From NCBI GenBank assembly GCA_030044695.1, contig JASIDM010000118.1:1-9866 (forward strand): a stretch of 9,866 bases of DNA, given 5' to 3'. Positions 1-6,390 of this stretch are shown piece by piece. This DNA comes from Thermoplasmata archaeon. GTDB taxonomy: Archaea; Thermoplasmatota; Thermoplasmata; Lutacidiplasmatales; UBA184. A program made the position numbers and the translations under genes. The notes beneath the pieces are model-generated. The model saw nothing but the letters and a program-made list of their open reading frames with translations, did not search any database and was not told the DNA's origin. Each line of letters starts with the position of its first letter. Positions within the stretch are counted from its first letter, which is position 1.

Positions 1-939
1 GAGGTGCCGTCGGTCACCGTCGAGTCGGCCTGCTCCTCCTCGAGCGCGGCCCTGCACGAGGCGTACGTCCACGTCGCCGGGGGCTTCGCGGACGCCGCGC
101 TCGTGGTCGGCGCGGAGCGGCTCGGCCACCTCGACACCCTCTCGGCGACCGGCTACTTCGCCTACGCGGCGGACTACCCGTTCGAGACGCGCAACGGGGC
201 GACGTTCCCCGGCCTGTACGCGACCCTCGCGGATGCCTACCGAACGGCGTACCGGACGACCCCGGAGATGTTCGGGGCGATCGCGGTGAAGAACCACGCC
301 AACGCCGCCCGGAACCCGCACGCCCACTTCCAGAAGGAGATCAGCCTCGCGACGTACCTCAGCTCGCCGATCGTCGCCGCGCCGCTGCGGCTCTACGACT
401 GCTGCCCGTTCTCGGACGGGGCCGCGGCCGTGGTCGTCGCGGCCCGGGAGACGATGCCGCGTCCCACGACGGAACCGCTCGTGATCCGGGCGTCCGTTCG
501 GGCCGGGGCGATCACCGCCCTCCAGGACCGACCGGACCTCTTGGGCCTGCCGTCGAGCCGTCTCGCGGGCGCGGCAGCGTACCGGCAGGCCAAGCTCGAG
601 CCCTCGCAGATCGGCTTCTTCGAGGTCCACGACTGCTTCACGATCGCCGAGGCGCTCGCGCTGGAGGACCTGGGGGTCTTCCCCCGGGGGACCGCCGCGA
701 AGGAGAGCCTGGACGGCACGACGGCCCGCGACGGCGCCCGCCCCGTGAACCCCTCGGGCGGTCTCAAGGCGAAGGGCCATCCGGTGAGCGCCACCGGCGC
801 CGGCCAGGTCGTCGAGATCTACGAGCAGGTGAACGGCCGGGCCCGCGGACGGGAGGTCCCGCACCCGGAGACGGCCCTCGCCCACAACGTCGGGGCGACG
901 GGCGGCTCCTGCTCCGTTCACATCTTCTCCCGGAGGTAG
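1..939 (+). CDS. SCP2/archaeal-type thiolase (acetyl-CoA C-acetyltransferase), 5' end cut by the window
   Basis: A thiolase catalyses reversible Claisen condensation of acyl-CoAs, either making acetoacetyl-CoA or cleaving 3-ketoacyl-CoA. The frame is open to the left edge, so the start is outside the window. The nucleophilic Cys lies at bases 31-33 in VESACSSSSAALHEAY. It normally sits about 85-90 residues into the protein, so roughly 75-80 residues are missing. The C-terminal half has the HDCF loop (His at 628-630) that marks SCP2-type and archaeal thiolases, and NPSGGLKAKGHP with the catalytic His at 778-780. It ends HNVGATGGSCSVHIF, like archaeal acetoacetyl-CoA thiolases. All visible catalytic loops are intact. 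A DUF35 gene follows after 6 nt, as in the archaeal thiolase–DUF35–HMG-CoA synthase complex. An acyl-CoA ligase comes next, so a role in beta-oxidation is equally possible. The family is certain; the direction and pathway are not. Confidence 0.93.
   Translation, partial: EVPSVTVESACSSSSAALHEAYVHVAGGFADAALVVGAERLGHLDTLSATGYFAYAADYPFETRNGATFPGLYATLADAYRTAYRTTPEMFGAIAVKNHANAARNPHAHFQKEISLATYLSSPIVAAPLRLYDCCPFSDGAAAVVVAARETMPRPTTEPLVIRASVRAGAITALQDRPDLLGLPSSRLAGAAAYRQAKLEPSQIGFFEVHDCFTIAEALALEDLGVFPRGTAAKESLDGTTARDGARPVNPSGGLKAKGHPVSATGAGQVVEIYEQVNGRARGREVPHPETALAHNVGATGGSCSVHIFSRR
932..937 (+). promoter_or_regulatory. Shine-Dalgarno site for the DUF35 gene
   Basis: GGAGGT overlaps the last codons and stop of the thiolase gene and lies 8 nt before the GTG at 946. 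It supports the GTG start and translational coupling within the operon. Confidence 0.75.
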
Positions 940-945
940 CGGACG

Positions 946-1359
946 GTGGCGACCCCGACGGCCGGACCGCACTCCATCGCGGAGTTCGTCGCCGGGTACG
1001 AGTCGGCCCGGACGATCCGCGGCTTCCGGTGCGGGCGGTGCGCTCGGCGGACCGCGACCTGGGGCCTCGCCTGCTCGCAGTGCGGCGGCCCGCTCGAGGA
1101 GGTCGACCTCGCTCAGCAGGGACGGATCGTCGCCGGCACGGTCGTCGCCGTGGCGTCGGACGAGTTCGTCAACGAGGCCCCGTACGCCTACGTCGTCGTG
1201 GAGCTCGACGGCGGGGGACGGATCAGCGGATGGATCCGGGGGGTCGGCACCGAGGAGCTGATCCGTCCCGGGACCGCCGTCCGCTTCGCGCCGAGCTATC
1301 GGCCCGGCCTGCAGTTCGAGCGAGCCGACCCTGGCGGCACCCGTCCGGACCCTGCGTGA
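946..1359 (+). CDS. DUF35 zinc-ribbon/OB-fold acyl-CoA-binding partner of the thiolase
   Basis: This is a 137-residue DUF35 protein, the usual length. Four cysteines, C29-x2-C32 and C43-x2-C46, form the N-terminal zinc ribbon. Residues about 57-125 form a beta-rich OB fold (GRIVAGTVVAVA, YAYVVVELDGGGRISGWI, GTAVRFAPSY). In archaea such proteins bridge thiolase and HMG-CoA synthase and pass the acetoacetyl-CoA intermediate between them. In other contexts they accompany SCP2-type thiolases acting on varied acyl-CoAs. The GTG start is supported by a GGAGGT 8 nt upstream. The gene begins 6 nt after the thiolase stop, and its own TGA overlaps the GTG of the acyl-CoA ligase. No enzyme active site is expected. 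A partnership with the adjacent thiolase is strongly implied, but the third partner is not visible in this window. Confidence 0.9.
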   Translation: MATPTAGPHSIAEFVAGYESARTIRGFRCGRCARRTATWGLACSQCGGPLEEVDLAQQGRIVAGTVVAVASDEFVNEAPYAYVVVELDGGGRISGWIRGVGTEELIRPGTAVRFAPSYRPGLQFERADPGGTRPDPA

Positions 1360-3071
1360 GCGGCCCCTCCCCCTCCGAGACGGACCGGCCCTGGCTCCGC
1401 CGGTATCCCCCCGGGATCCCGGTCCACCTGGAGCTTCCCGCGGGCACGCTGACCGACGCGTTCGAGGAGTCCGTCGCGCGTTGGGGGGACCGCACGGCCC
1501 TCCTCTTCTACGGTCGTCGATGGAGCTACCGGCAGCTCGCGCGGGAGGTGGAGCGGTTCGCCGCCGCCCTCGCCGAGGAGGGGGTCGGCGTCGGGGACCG
1601 GGTCGCGCTGATGCTGCCGAACTGCCCCGCGTACCCCATCGCCTTCTACGCCGCCGTGCGGCTCGGCGCGACCGTCGTTCAGGTCAGCCCGCTGTGGATC
1701 GGCGACGACCTCGACCGGCTGCTCCAGGACGCCGCCCCGCGGGCGCTCGTCACCCTGGAGGTGTTCTACCCGAACCTGGAGCGCGGGGCCGCCGGGCGCG
1801 CGGTCCCCGTGGTCTTCGTCGCCCGGCTTCGCGAGTTCTACCCGGCGGTGGTGCGGCCGTTCGTCAACGTCGTCGTCCGCCGGCAGAAGCTGCCGACCTC
1901 GTTCCCGCGCGCCGCCCGGGTCCGAGCGTGGCGACGGGCGCTGCGCTCCCGCGGTCCCGCGCCCCGGGCGACGATCGACCCGGCGTCGTCCGTCGCCGTC
2001 CTGCAGTACACGGGCGGGACGACCGGGGCACCGAAGGCGGCGATGCTGACCCACCGCAACCTGCTCGCCAACGTCCGCCAGGCCGATGCGTGGAACACGA
2101 CGCGCCGGCCCGGGGAGGAGGTGTTCCTCGCGGCGATCCCGATGTTCCACATCTACGGCCTCACCGTCGCGTTCCTGCTCGCCATCGCCGAGGGCGGGAC
2201 GATCGTCCTCCAGCTGCGCCCCGAGCCCCGGGAGCTGCTGCGCCTGATCCACCGGCACCGGCCCACGCAGCTGCCGGCCGTCCCGGCGCTCTACGCCGCC
2301 CTGCTCGACCGCCCCGAGCTCGCGCGCTACCACCTCGGCTCGATCCGCTACTGCGTCAGCGGCTCCGCCGCGCTGCCGCCGGACGTCCAGCAGCGCTTCG
2401 AGGCCGTCACCGGCGGACGGCTCGTGGAAGGGTACGGGCTCAGCGAGGCCTCGCCGGTGACGCACGTGAACCCGGTCGAAGGGGAGCGGCGGGTCGGCTC
2501 CATCGGGCTTCCGGTCCCCGATACCGACCAGCGGGTCGTCGAGCCGGAAGGCCGTCGCCCGCTCGCCGTCGGCGAGGTCGGTGAGCTGGAGGTACGCGGC
2601 CCGCAGGTGATGCTCGGCTACTACGGCCGCCCCGAGGAGACCCGCGCCGTCTTGGAGGACGGCTGGCTGCGCACCGGCGACCTCGCCCGCCTGGACGAGG
2701 ACGGCTACGCCTACCTCGTCGACCGCAAGAAGGACCTCATCAACGTCGGGGGGATGAAGGTCTACCCGCGCGAGGTCGAGGAGATCTTGCGGAGCGCGCC
2801 GGGGGTCGCCGACGTCGCCGTCGTCGCCGCCCCGGACCGCCTGCTCGGGGAGGTCCCCTGGGCGTTCGTGGTGCCGTCCCCCGGCGCCACGCCGGACCCG
2901 GCGGCGCTGATCGACCACGTCCGGGCCCACCTCGCCCACTACAAGGCCCCCCGCGAGGTCCGCTTCCGCGCGAGCCTCCCCCGGAGCGCGATCCAGAAGG
3001 TCCTGCGGCGCGAGCTCCGCGACGAGGCGGCCCGGCTCGCCCGGACCGACGCCGGTCCGAGCCGCCCCTAG
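1356..3071 (+). CDS. AMP-forming acyl-CoA ligase (long/medium-chain fatty acyl-CoA synthetase-like)
   Basis: This adenylate-forming enzyme activates a carboxylic acid to acyl-AMP and then acyl-CoA. With the GTG at 1356 it is 571 residues. That codon overlaps the DUF35 stop (GTGA), and all in-frame sequence further upstream is an alternate frame of DUF35. The core motifs are in order: P-loop TGGTTGAPK at 219-227, FHIYGLTVAF, the YGLSE adenine-binding motif at 360-364, TGD at 440-442 (Asp442 binds ribose), the DRKKD hinge at 456-460 followed by NVGGMKVYPREVEEIL, and the C-terminal catalytic Lys548 in AIQKVLRREL. That lysine is usually preceded by Gly; here it is Gln. The general layout resembles FadD-type ligases, but the substrate cannot be read from the sequence. 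No strong Shine-Dalgarno precedes the GTG, so translation is probably coupled. Its product would feed the dehydrogenase and hydratase encoded on the opposite strand. Confidence 0.93.
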   Translation: MSGPSPSETDRPWLRRYPPGIPVHLELPAGTLTDAFEESVARWGDRTALLFYGRRWSYRQLAREVERFAAALAEEGVGVGDRVALMLPNCPAYPIAFYAAVRLGATVVQVSPLWIGDDLDRLLQDAAPRALVTLEVFYPNLERGAAGRAVPVVFVARLREFYPAVVRPFVNVVVRRQKLPTSFPRAARVRAWRRALRSRGPAPRATIDPASSVAVLQYTGGTTGAPKAAMLTHRNLLANVRQADAWNTTRRPGEEVFLAAIPMFHIYGLTVAFLLAIAEGGTIVLQLRPEPRELLRLIHRHRPTQLPAVPALYAALLDRPELARYHLGSIRYCVSGSAALPPDVQQRFEAVTGGRLVEGYGLSEASPVTHVNPVEGERRVGSIGLPVPDTDQRVVEPEGRRPLAVGEVGELEVRGPQVMLGYYGRPEETRAVLEDGWLRTGDLARLDEDGYAYLVDRKKDLINVGGMKVYPREVEEILRSAPGVADVAVVAAPDRLLGEVPWAFVVPSPGATPDPAALIDHVRAHLAHYKAPREVRFRASLPRSAIQKVLRRELRDEAARLARTDAGPSRP

Positions 3072-4261
3072 AACCCGCGCTCCAGGAGGTCGCGGGCGAC
3101 GACGAGCCGCTGGATCTCGTTCGTCCCCTCGAAGATCTCGCTGATGCGGGCGTCGCGGTACGCCCGCTCGATCGGCGTGCCTCGGATGTAGCCGAGCCCG
3201 CCGTGGATCTGCAGCGCCTGGTCGATGACGTCGCTCGCCCATTCCGAGGCGAGGCACTTCACGGTCGCGGCCTCCCGGGTCTTGTCGTGGCGGGCCTCTC
3301 GCCCCCACCGCGCCGGGTCCGTGCCGAGCCGGTCCTGGTGGTCGGCGGCGTGGTAGACGAGGTAGCGCAGGGCCTGGATCCGCATCGCCATGTCGGCGAG
3401 CTTGAACTGGATCGCCTGGTGCTGGGCGATCGGCGCACCGAACTGCACCCGCTGCTGGGCGAACGCGAGCGCCCCGGCCGCGGCCGCTTCCATCCCGCCG
3501 AGCGAGGCGGCCCCGAGCGAGACCCGGCCGACGTCCAGCGCCGTCATCGCGACGACGAAGCCGAGGCCGACCGGGCCGAGGACCTGCTCGGGCCCGACCT
3601 CGACGTGGTCGAGCAGGAGCTCGGCGGTGGAGGTGCCGTGCAGGCCCATCTTCCGCTCGCAGCGCCCGACGGAGAACCCGCGCAGCCCCTTGTCGAGCAG
3701 GAACGCCGTGACCCCTCCGCTCGGGCCGCGGGTGGGATCGCTCGCGGCGAGCACGACGACGGTGTCGGCCTCGCGGCCGTTGGAGACGTACAGCTTCGTC
3801 CCGGTGAGAATCCACCGGTCGCCCGAGCGCTCCGCCAGCGTGTGGACCGCCCCGGAGTCGCTGCCGGAGCCGGGCTCGGTGAGGCTGAAGGCGAGCAGGC
3901 GCTCGCCCTTCGCCGCCGGCACCAGGTACCGGCGCTTCTGATCCTCCGTGCCGAAGTACAGGAGCGGCGTCGTGCCGAGCGAGGTGTGGGCCCCCACGAT
4001 CGTGCCGTGGGAGGCGTCGACCTTGCCCAGCTCCTCCAGCAGGATGCAGTAGCCGACCTTGCCGAGGCCGAGACCTCCGTACTCCTCGGGGATCGGCACG
4101 CCGAAGTAGCCCTCCTGCTGCATGCGACGGACGCTCGCGGCCGGGAACTCCTCGCGCTCGTCCATCTCCGCGACGACCGGGGCGACCTCGCGCTGCAGGA
4201 ACTCGCGGACCGCGGCGCGGAACGCCTCCTGGTCGGCGGTGAACTCGAAGTCGATCGCCAT
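3068..4261 (-). CDS. Acyl-CoA dehydrogenase (FAD-dependent, short/branched-chain type)
   Basis: This flavoenzyme oxidises acyl-CoA to trans-2-enoyl-CoA and passes electrons to electron-transfer flavoprotein. It is 397 residues, slightly longer than the usual 380 or so. Family signature 1, LTEPGSGSD, is at 127-135. KMGLHGTSTAEL at 204-215 and a C-terminal domain with QIHGGLGYIRGTPIER are also present. The catalytic base is Glu378 in IFEGTNEIQR, the position used by short- and medium-chain enzymes. An apparent insertion of about a dozen residues rich in Arg (around 311-325) precedes the KTREAATVKCLASE helix. The ATG lies 3 nt after the enoyl-CoA hydratase stop, so the two are cotranscribed with the hydratase first. 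Its stop codon overlaps the stop of the convergent acyl-CoA ligase. No ETF genes are in the window. Chain-length preference is not determinable. Confidence 0.96.
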   Translation of the reverse strand: MAIDFEFTADQEAFRAAVREFLQREVAPVVAEMDEREEFPAASVRRMQQEGYFGVPIPEEYGGLGLGKVGYCILLEELGKVDASHGTIVGAHTSLGTTPLLYFGTEDQKRRYLVPAAKGERLLAFSLTEPGSGSDSGAVHTLAERSGDRWILTGTKLYVSNGREADTVVVLAASDPTRGPSGGVTAFLLDKGLRGFSVGRCERKMGLHGTSTAELLLDHVEVGPEQVLGPVGLGFVVAMTALDVGRVSLGAASLGGMEAAAAGALAFAQQRVQFGAPIAQHQAIQFKLADMAMRIQALRYLVYHAADHQDRLGTDPARWGREARHDKTREAATVKCLASEWASDVIDQALQIHGGLGYIRGTPIERAYRDARISEIFEGTNEIQRLVVARDLLERGF

Positions 4262-4264
4262 CGG

Positions 4265-5050
4265 TCAGCCCCCGGTGAACTTCGGCGGACGCCGTTCGGA
4301 GAACGCCCGCAGCCCCTCGACGAGGTCCGCGCTCGGCAGGACCTCCTCGACGAACAGCTTCGCCTCCAGGGCGAGCCCCTCGTCAAGCCCGAGCTCGATC
4401 CCGCGCGAGATCGCCCGCTTCGCCGCCCGCACCGCCCGGGGGGCCCGCTGACCGATCGTGTGGGCGAGGTCCCGAGCGGCCCGCAGGTCCTGGCCGGAGC
4501 CGACCAGCTTGTTGACCAGCCCGAGCCGCAGCGCCTCCGTGGCGTTGACGAGCGAGCCCGTGAAGATCAGCTCCTTCGCCTTCGCCGGGCCGACGAGCCT
4601 CGGCAGCCGCTGGCTCCCGCCGTACGCCGGGAGGAGCCCGTGCTGCACCTCCGGCGCGCCGAACTTGGCCGAGTCGTCCGCGACGCGGAGGTCGCAGGCG
4701 AGGGCGAGCTCCAGGCCCCCGCCGACGGCGAACCCATGGACCGCGGCGATCGTGGGGACCGGGAGCTCGGCGAGCGCGCGGAACGTCCCGAGGGCGCGGC
4801 GGAGCAGCTCCGGGCCGCTCGTCGGATCGGTCGTCGCGAGCTCCTTGAGGTCCGCCCCCGCGCTGAAGTTCGCCCCGTCGCCGCCGACGACCACGGCCCG
4901 GAGCTTCGGGTCCGCGGCGAGGGCCCCGAGCTGCGCGCCCAGCTCCGACAGCACGGCCTGCGAAAGGGCGTTCACCGGGGGATTCCTGAGGACGAGGCAG
5001 CAGACGCCGTCCTCCTCGTCCGTGCGCAGAAGGCGGGAGTCGGAGGCCAT
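4265..5050 (-). CDS. Enoyl-CoA hydratase (crotonase family)
   Basis: This crotonase-fold enzyme hydrates trans-2-enoyl-CoA to 3-hydroxyacyl-CoA, the second beta-oxidation step. It is 261 residues, a normal length. The oxyanion-hole segments are NFSAGADLKE (61-70) and GFAVGGGLELALACD (106-120). Both catalytic glutamates of true hydratases are present: Glu114 (GGGLE) and Glu134 (GAPE), 20 residues apart as in rat mitochondrial hydratase. This favours a real hydratase over other crotonase-fold activities. YGGSQRLPRLVG follows at 143-154, and the C-terminal FSERRPPKF is typical. It is the first gene of a two-gene operon with the acyl-CoA dehydrogenase. No Shine-Dalgarno precedes the ATG, while a TATA-like element lies about 35 bp upstream, which suggests a short leader. 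It is divergent from the MFS gene. Confidence 0.95.
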   Translation of the reverse strand: MASDSRLLRTDEEDGVCCLVLRNPPVNALSQAVLSELGAQLGALAADPKLRAVVVGGDGANFSAGADLKELATTDPTSGPELLRRALGTFRALAELPVPTIAAVHGFAVGGGLELALACDLRVADDSAKFGAPEVQHGLLPAYGGSQRLPRLVGPAKAKELIFTGSLVNATEALRLGLVNKLVGSGQDLRAARDLAHTIGQRAPRAVRAAKRAISRGIELGLDEGLALEAKLFVEEVLPSADLVEGLRAFSERRPPKFTGG

Positions 5051-5082
5051 CGACGCACCCGAACGTCCAACGGGAGTCCCGG

Positions 5083-5090
5083 CTCTTAAC
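5083..5090 (-). promoter_or_regulatory. Possible TATA-like box for the enoyl-CoA hydratase–acyl-CoA dehydrogenase operon
   Basis: On the minus strand the sequence reads GTTAAGAG, one of only two A/T-rich patches in this GC-rich gap. Its centre is about 36 bp before the ATG at 5050. That would place the transcript start roughly 10 nt before the gene. The match to the archaeal TATA consensus is weak. Confidence 0.4.
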
Positions 5091-5101
5091 GCGTCCTCCG
5101 C

Positions 5102-5121
5102 GCGGTCGGCGGACCGACCGC
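5102..5121. repeat. Perfect 8-bp inverted repeat, candidate operator between divergent genes
   Basis: Left arm GCGGTCGG at 5102-5109 and right arm CCGACCGC at 5114-5121 are exact inverse complements separated by 4 nt. The right arm abuts the TATA-like box of the MFS gene, where the transcription factor B recognition element would lie. The left side is about 12 bp from the hydratase TATA-like box. The position suits a dimeric repressor controlling one or both divergent genes. The window encodes no regulator gene. In such GC-rich DNA a chance 8-bp palindrome is possible. Confidence 0.4.
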
Positions 5122-5128
5122 TTTAGTA
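5121..5128 (+). promoter_or_regulatory. TATA-like box for the MFS transporter
   Basis: CTTTAGTA stands out in GC-rich sequence. Its centre is about 30 bp before the ATG at 5155, so transcription would begin a few nucleotides before the start codon. No Shine-Dalgarno lies between, which fits a leaderless or nearly leaderless archaeal mRNA. Confidence 0.5.
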
Positions 5129-5154
5129 GGCTCCGGCCAGCCCACGCGTTGGCC

Positions 5155-6369
5155 ATGGCCCGGCGGGACCTCGTCGCCCTGTCGCTCTACTCCCTCCTCG
5201 CGAGCAACCGGGGCGGCCTGTTCGTCGTGTTCCTCCCGCTCTACCTGGTCGAGGTGAAGGGGGCGAGCCTTCCCGCGGCCCTGGTGATCCTCTCCCTCGC
5301 CTACGTCCCGGCGAGCCTGGTCGGGCCCTGGCTCGGTCGGCTGAGCGATCGCGCCGGTCGACGTCGGCCGTTCCTGATCGCCGGGGAGGCGAGCGCCTTC
5401 CCGCTGTTCCTCGCGATCGTCTTCGCCCCCGGCTACCTCGCCGCCGGCGCGCTCTTCGTCGCCGCCCAGCTCGCGCTCGCCATCGGCTCCCCGGCGTACA
5501 ACGCCTACGTCGCGGACGTCACCCACGTCGGCGAACGGGGCTTCGGCTACGGCCTCTTGAACGCCACCTCCAGCGCGGGCGGGGTCGTCGGCTTCCTCCT
5601 GGCCGGATGGGTGACGCTCCAGTTCGGGCTCGCCGCCCTCTTCCCGTTCGTCGTCGCCGTGATGGTCGGCACGGTCTCGGTCGTGGTCCTGCTCGTGCCG
5701 GAGGCGCCGGTCCCCGCCCCGGCCCGGAGCCCACCGGCGCCCGGCGTCCTGCGGCCGGTGTACGCCTTCTCGTTCGCCGTGTCGATCCGGGCGATCGGCA
5801 ACGGGGCGTTGGGGGCGTACTACGGTTACCTCGCCGTTCAGCTGGGGGCCAACGACTTCGAGGTGAGCCTCGTCGCCGTCGCCGGCCTGCTCACCGGCGC
5901 GCTGGTGTCGCTGCCGCTCGGCCGCTGGATCGACCGTCGCGGGGAGATCCGGGCGATCTGGTACGGCACGCTCCTCGCCATCGGTGCCACGGCGATCTTC
6001 GCCTTCTCGACGAGCTGGCTCGGCTGCGTGCCCGCGCAGTCCGTCCGCTACGCCGGGCTCGCCCTGGTCGGTCCGGGGATGCAGTCCTGGGTCGCCCGCA
6101 CCGCCCCCGCGCACCACCAGGCCGAGGCGCAGGGGGCGTTCGCCCTGGTCAACTCGACGCTGTGGAGCATCGGGCCGCTCGTCGGCGCGGTGACGATCGC
6201 CCTGTGGGGGAGCGTCGGGCTGTACGCCATGGTCATCGCGACGACCGCGGTCTCCCTCGCGCTGATGGAGATGCTCTACGGCGAGATGGGCCTGCTGGCG
6301 CGGTGGCGCCGCCCTCCGCGCGACGCGCCACGACCCGCCGGCCCGGCCGCCGGGGGCGGGGCGTTATAG
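5155..6369 (+). CDS. MFS transporter, substrate unknown
   Basis: This is a 404-residue integral membrane protein with about twelve hydrophobic segments in two halves. The major facilitator motif A is clear after the second helix (GRLSDRAGRRR, residues 61-71), and a second copy lies in the other half (GRWIDRRG, 256-263). A Pro-rich central loop (about 182-198, EAPVPAPARSPPAP) joins the halves. The tail from about 384 is Arg/Pro/Ala/Gly-rich and presumably cytoplasmic. I chose ATG 5155 over an in-frame TTG at 5149 because of codon strength and its distance from the TATA-like box. The proton-linked family is clear, but nothing visible identifies the cargo. It is divergent from the acyl-CoA genes, and a possible shared operator lies between. 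That hints at transport of an organic acid or at export, but this is only inference. An agmatinase gene follows 21 nt downstream, apparently with its own promoter. Confidence 0.9.
   Translation: MARRDLVALSLYSLLASNRGGLFVVFLPLYLVEVKGASLPAALVILSLAYVPASLVGPWLGRLSDRAGRRRPFLIAGEASAFPLFLAIVFAPGYLAAGALFVAAQLALAIGSPAYNAYVADVTHVGERGFGYGLLNATSSAGGVVGFLLAGWVTLQFGLAALFPFVVAVMVGTVSVVVLLVPEAPVPAPARSPPAPGVLRPVYAFSFAVSIRAIGNGALGAYYGYLAVQLGANDFEVSLVAVAGLLTGALVSLPLGRWIDRRGEIRAIWYGTLLAIGATAIFAFSTSWLGCVPAQSVRYAGLALVGPGMQSWVARTAPAHHQAEAQGAFALVNSTLWSIGPLVGAVTIALWGSVGLYAMVIATTAVSLALMEMLYGEMGLLARWRRPPRDAPRPAGPAAGGGAL
6363..6369 (+). promoter_or_regulatory. TATA-like box for the agmatinase–bud32 operon, overlapping the MFS stop
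   Basis: GTTATAG includes the MFS stop codon TAG (6367-6369). Its centre is about 25 bp before the GTG at 6391, the distance expected for a leaderless archaeal transcript. There is no Shine-Dalgarno before that GTG. It is the best TATA match in the window, though short. Confidence 0.5.
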
Positions 6370-6390
6370 CGGGCCCCCGGCTGGCCGGCC

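Noticed and set aside
1029..1355. N-terminal extension of the acyl-CoA ligase to an upstream start at 1029
   Set aside because: The added residues are an alternate frame of the DUF35 gene and Arg-rich. The GTG at 1356 overlaps the DUF35 stop and gives a normal-length ligase.
1296..3815. An 839-codon open frame on the minus strand across the ligase and dehydrogenase genes
   Set aside because: It is the complement of the ligase gene and an alternate frame of the dehydrogenase, both with full catalytic motifs. Its translation is Arg/Gly/Ala-rich low-complexity sequence, as expected from GC-rich antisense frames.
3203..5089. A 628-codon plus-strand open frame opposite the dehydrogenase and hydratase
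   Set aside because: It is antisense to two well-supported genes, its composition is biased to Arg, Leu, Glu and Asp, and it has no recognisable motif.
5149..5151. TTG at 5149 as the MFS start
   Set aside because: The ATG at 5155 is a stronger codon, better spaced from the TATA-like box, and begins a normal MARRD N-terminus.
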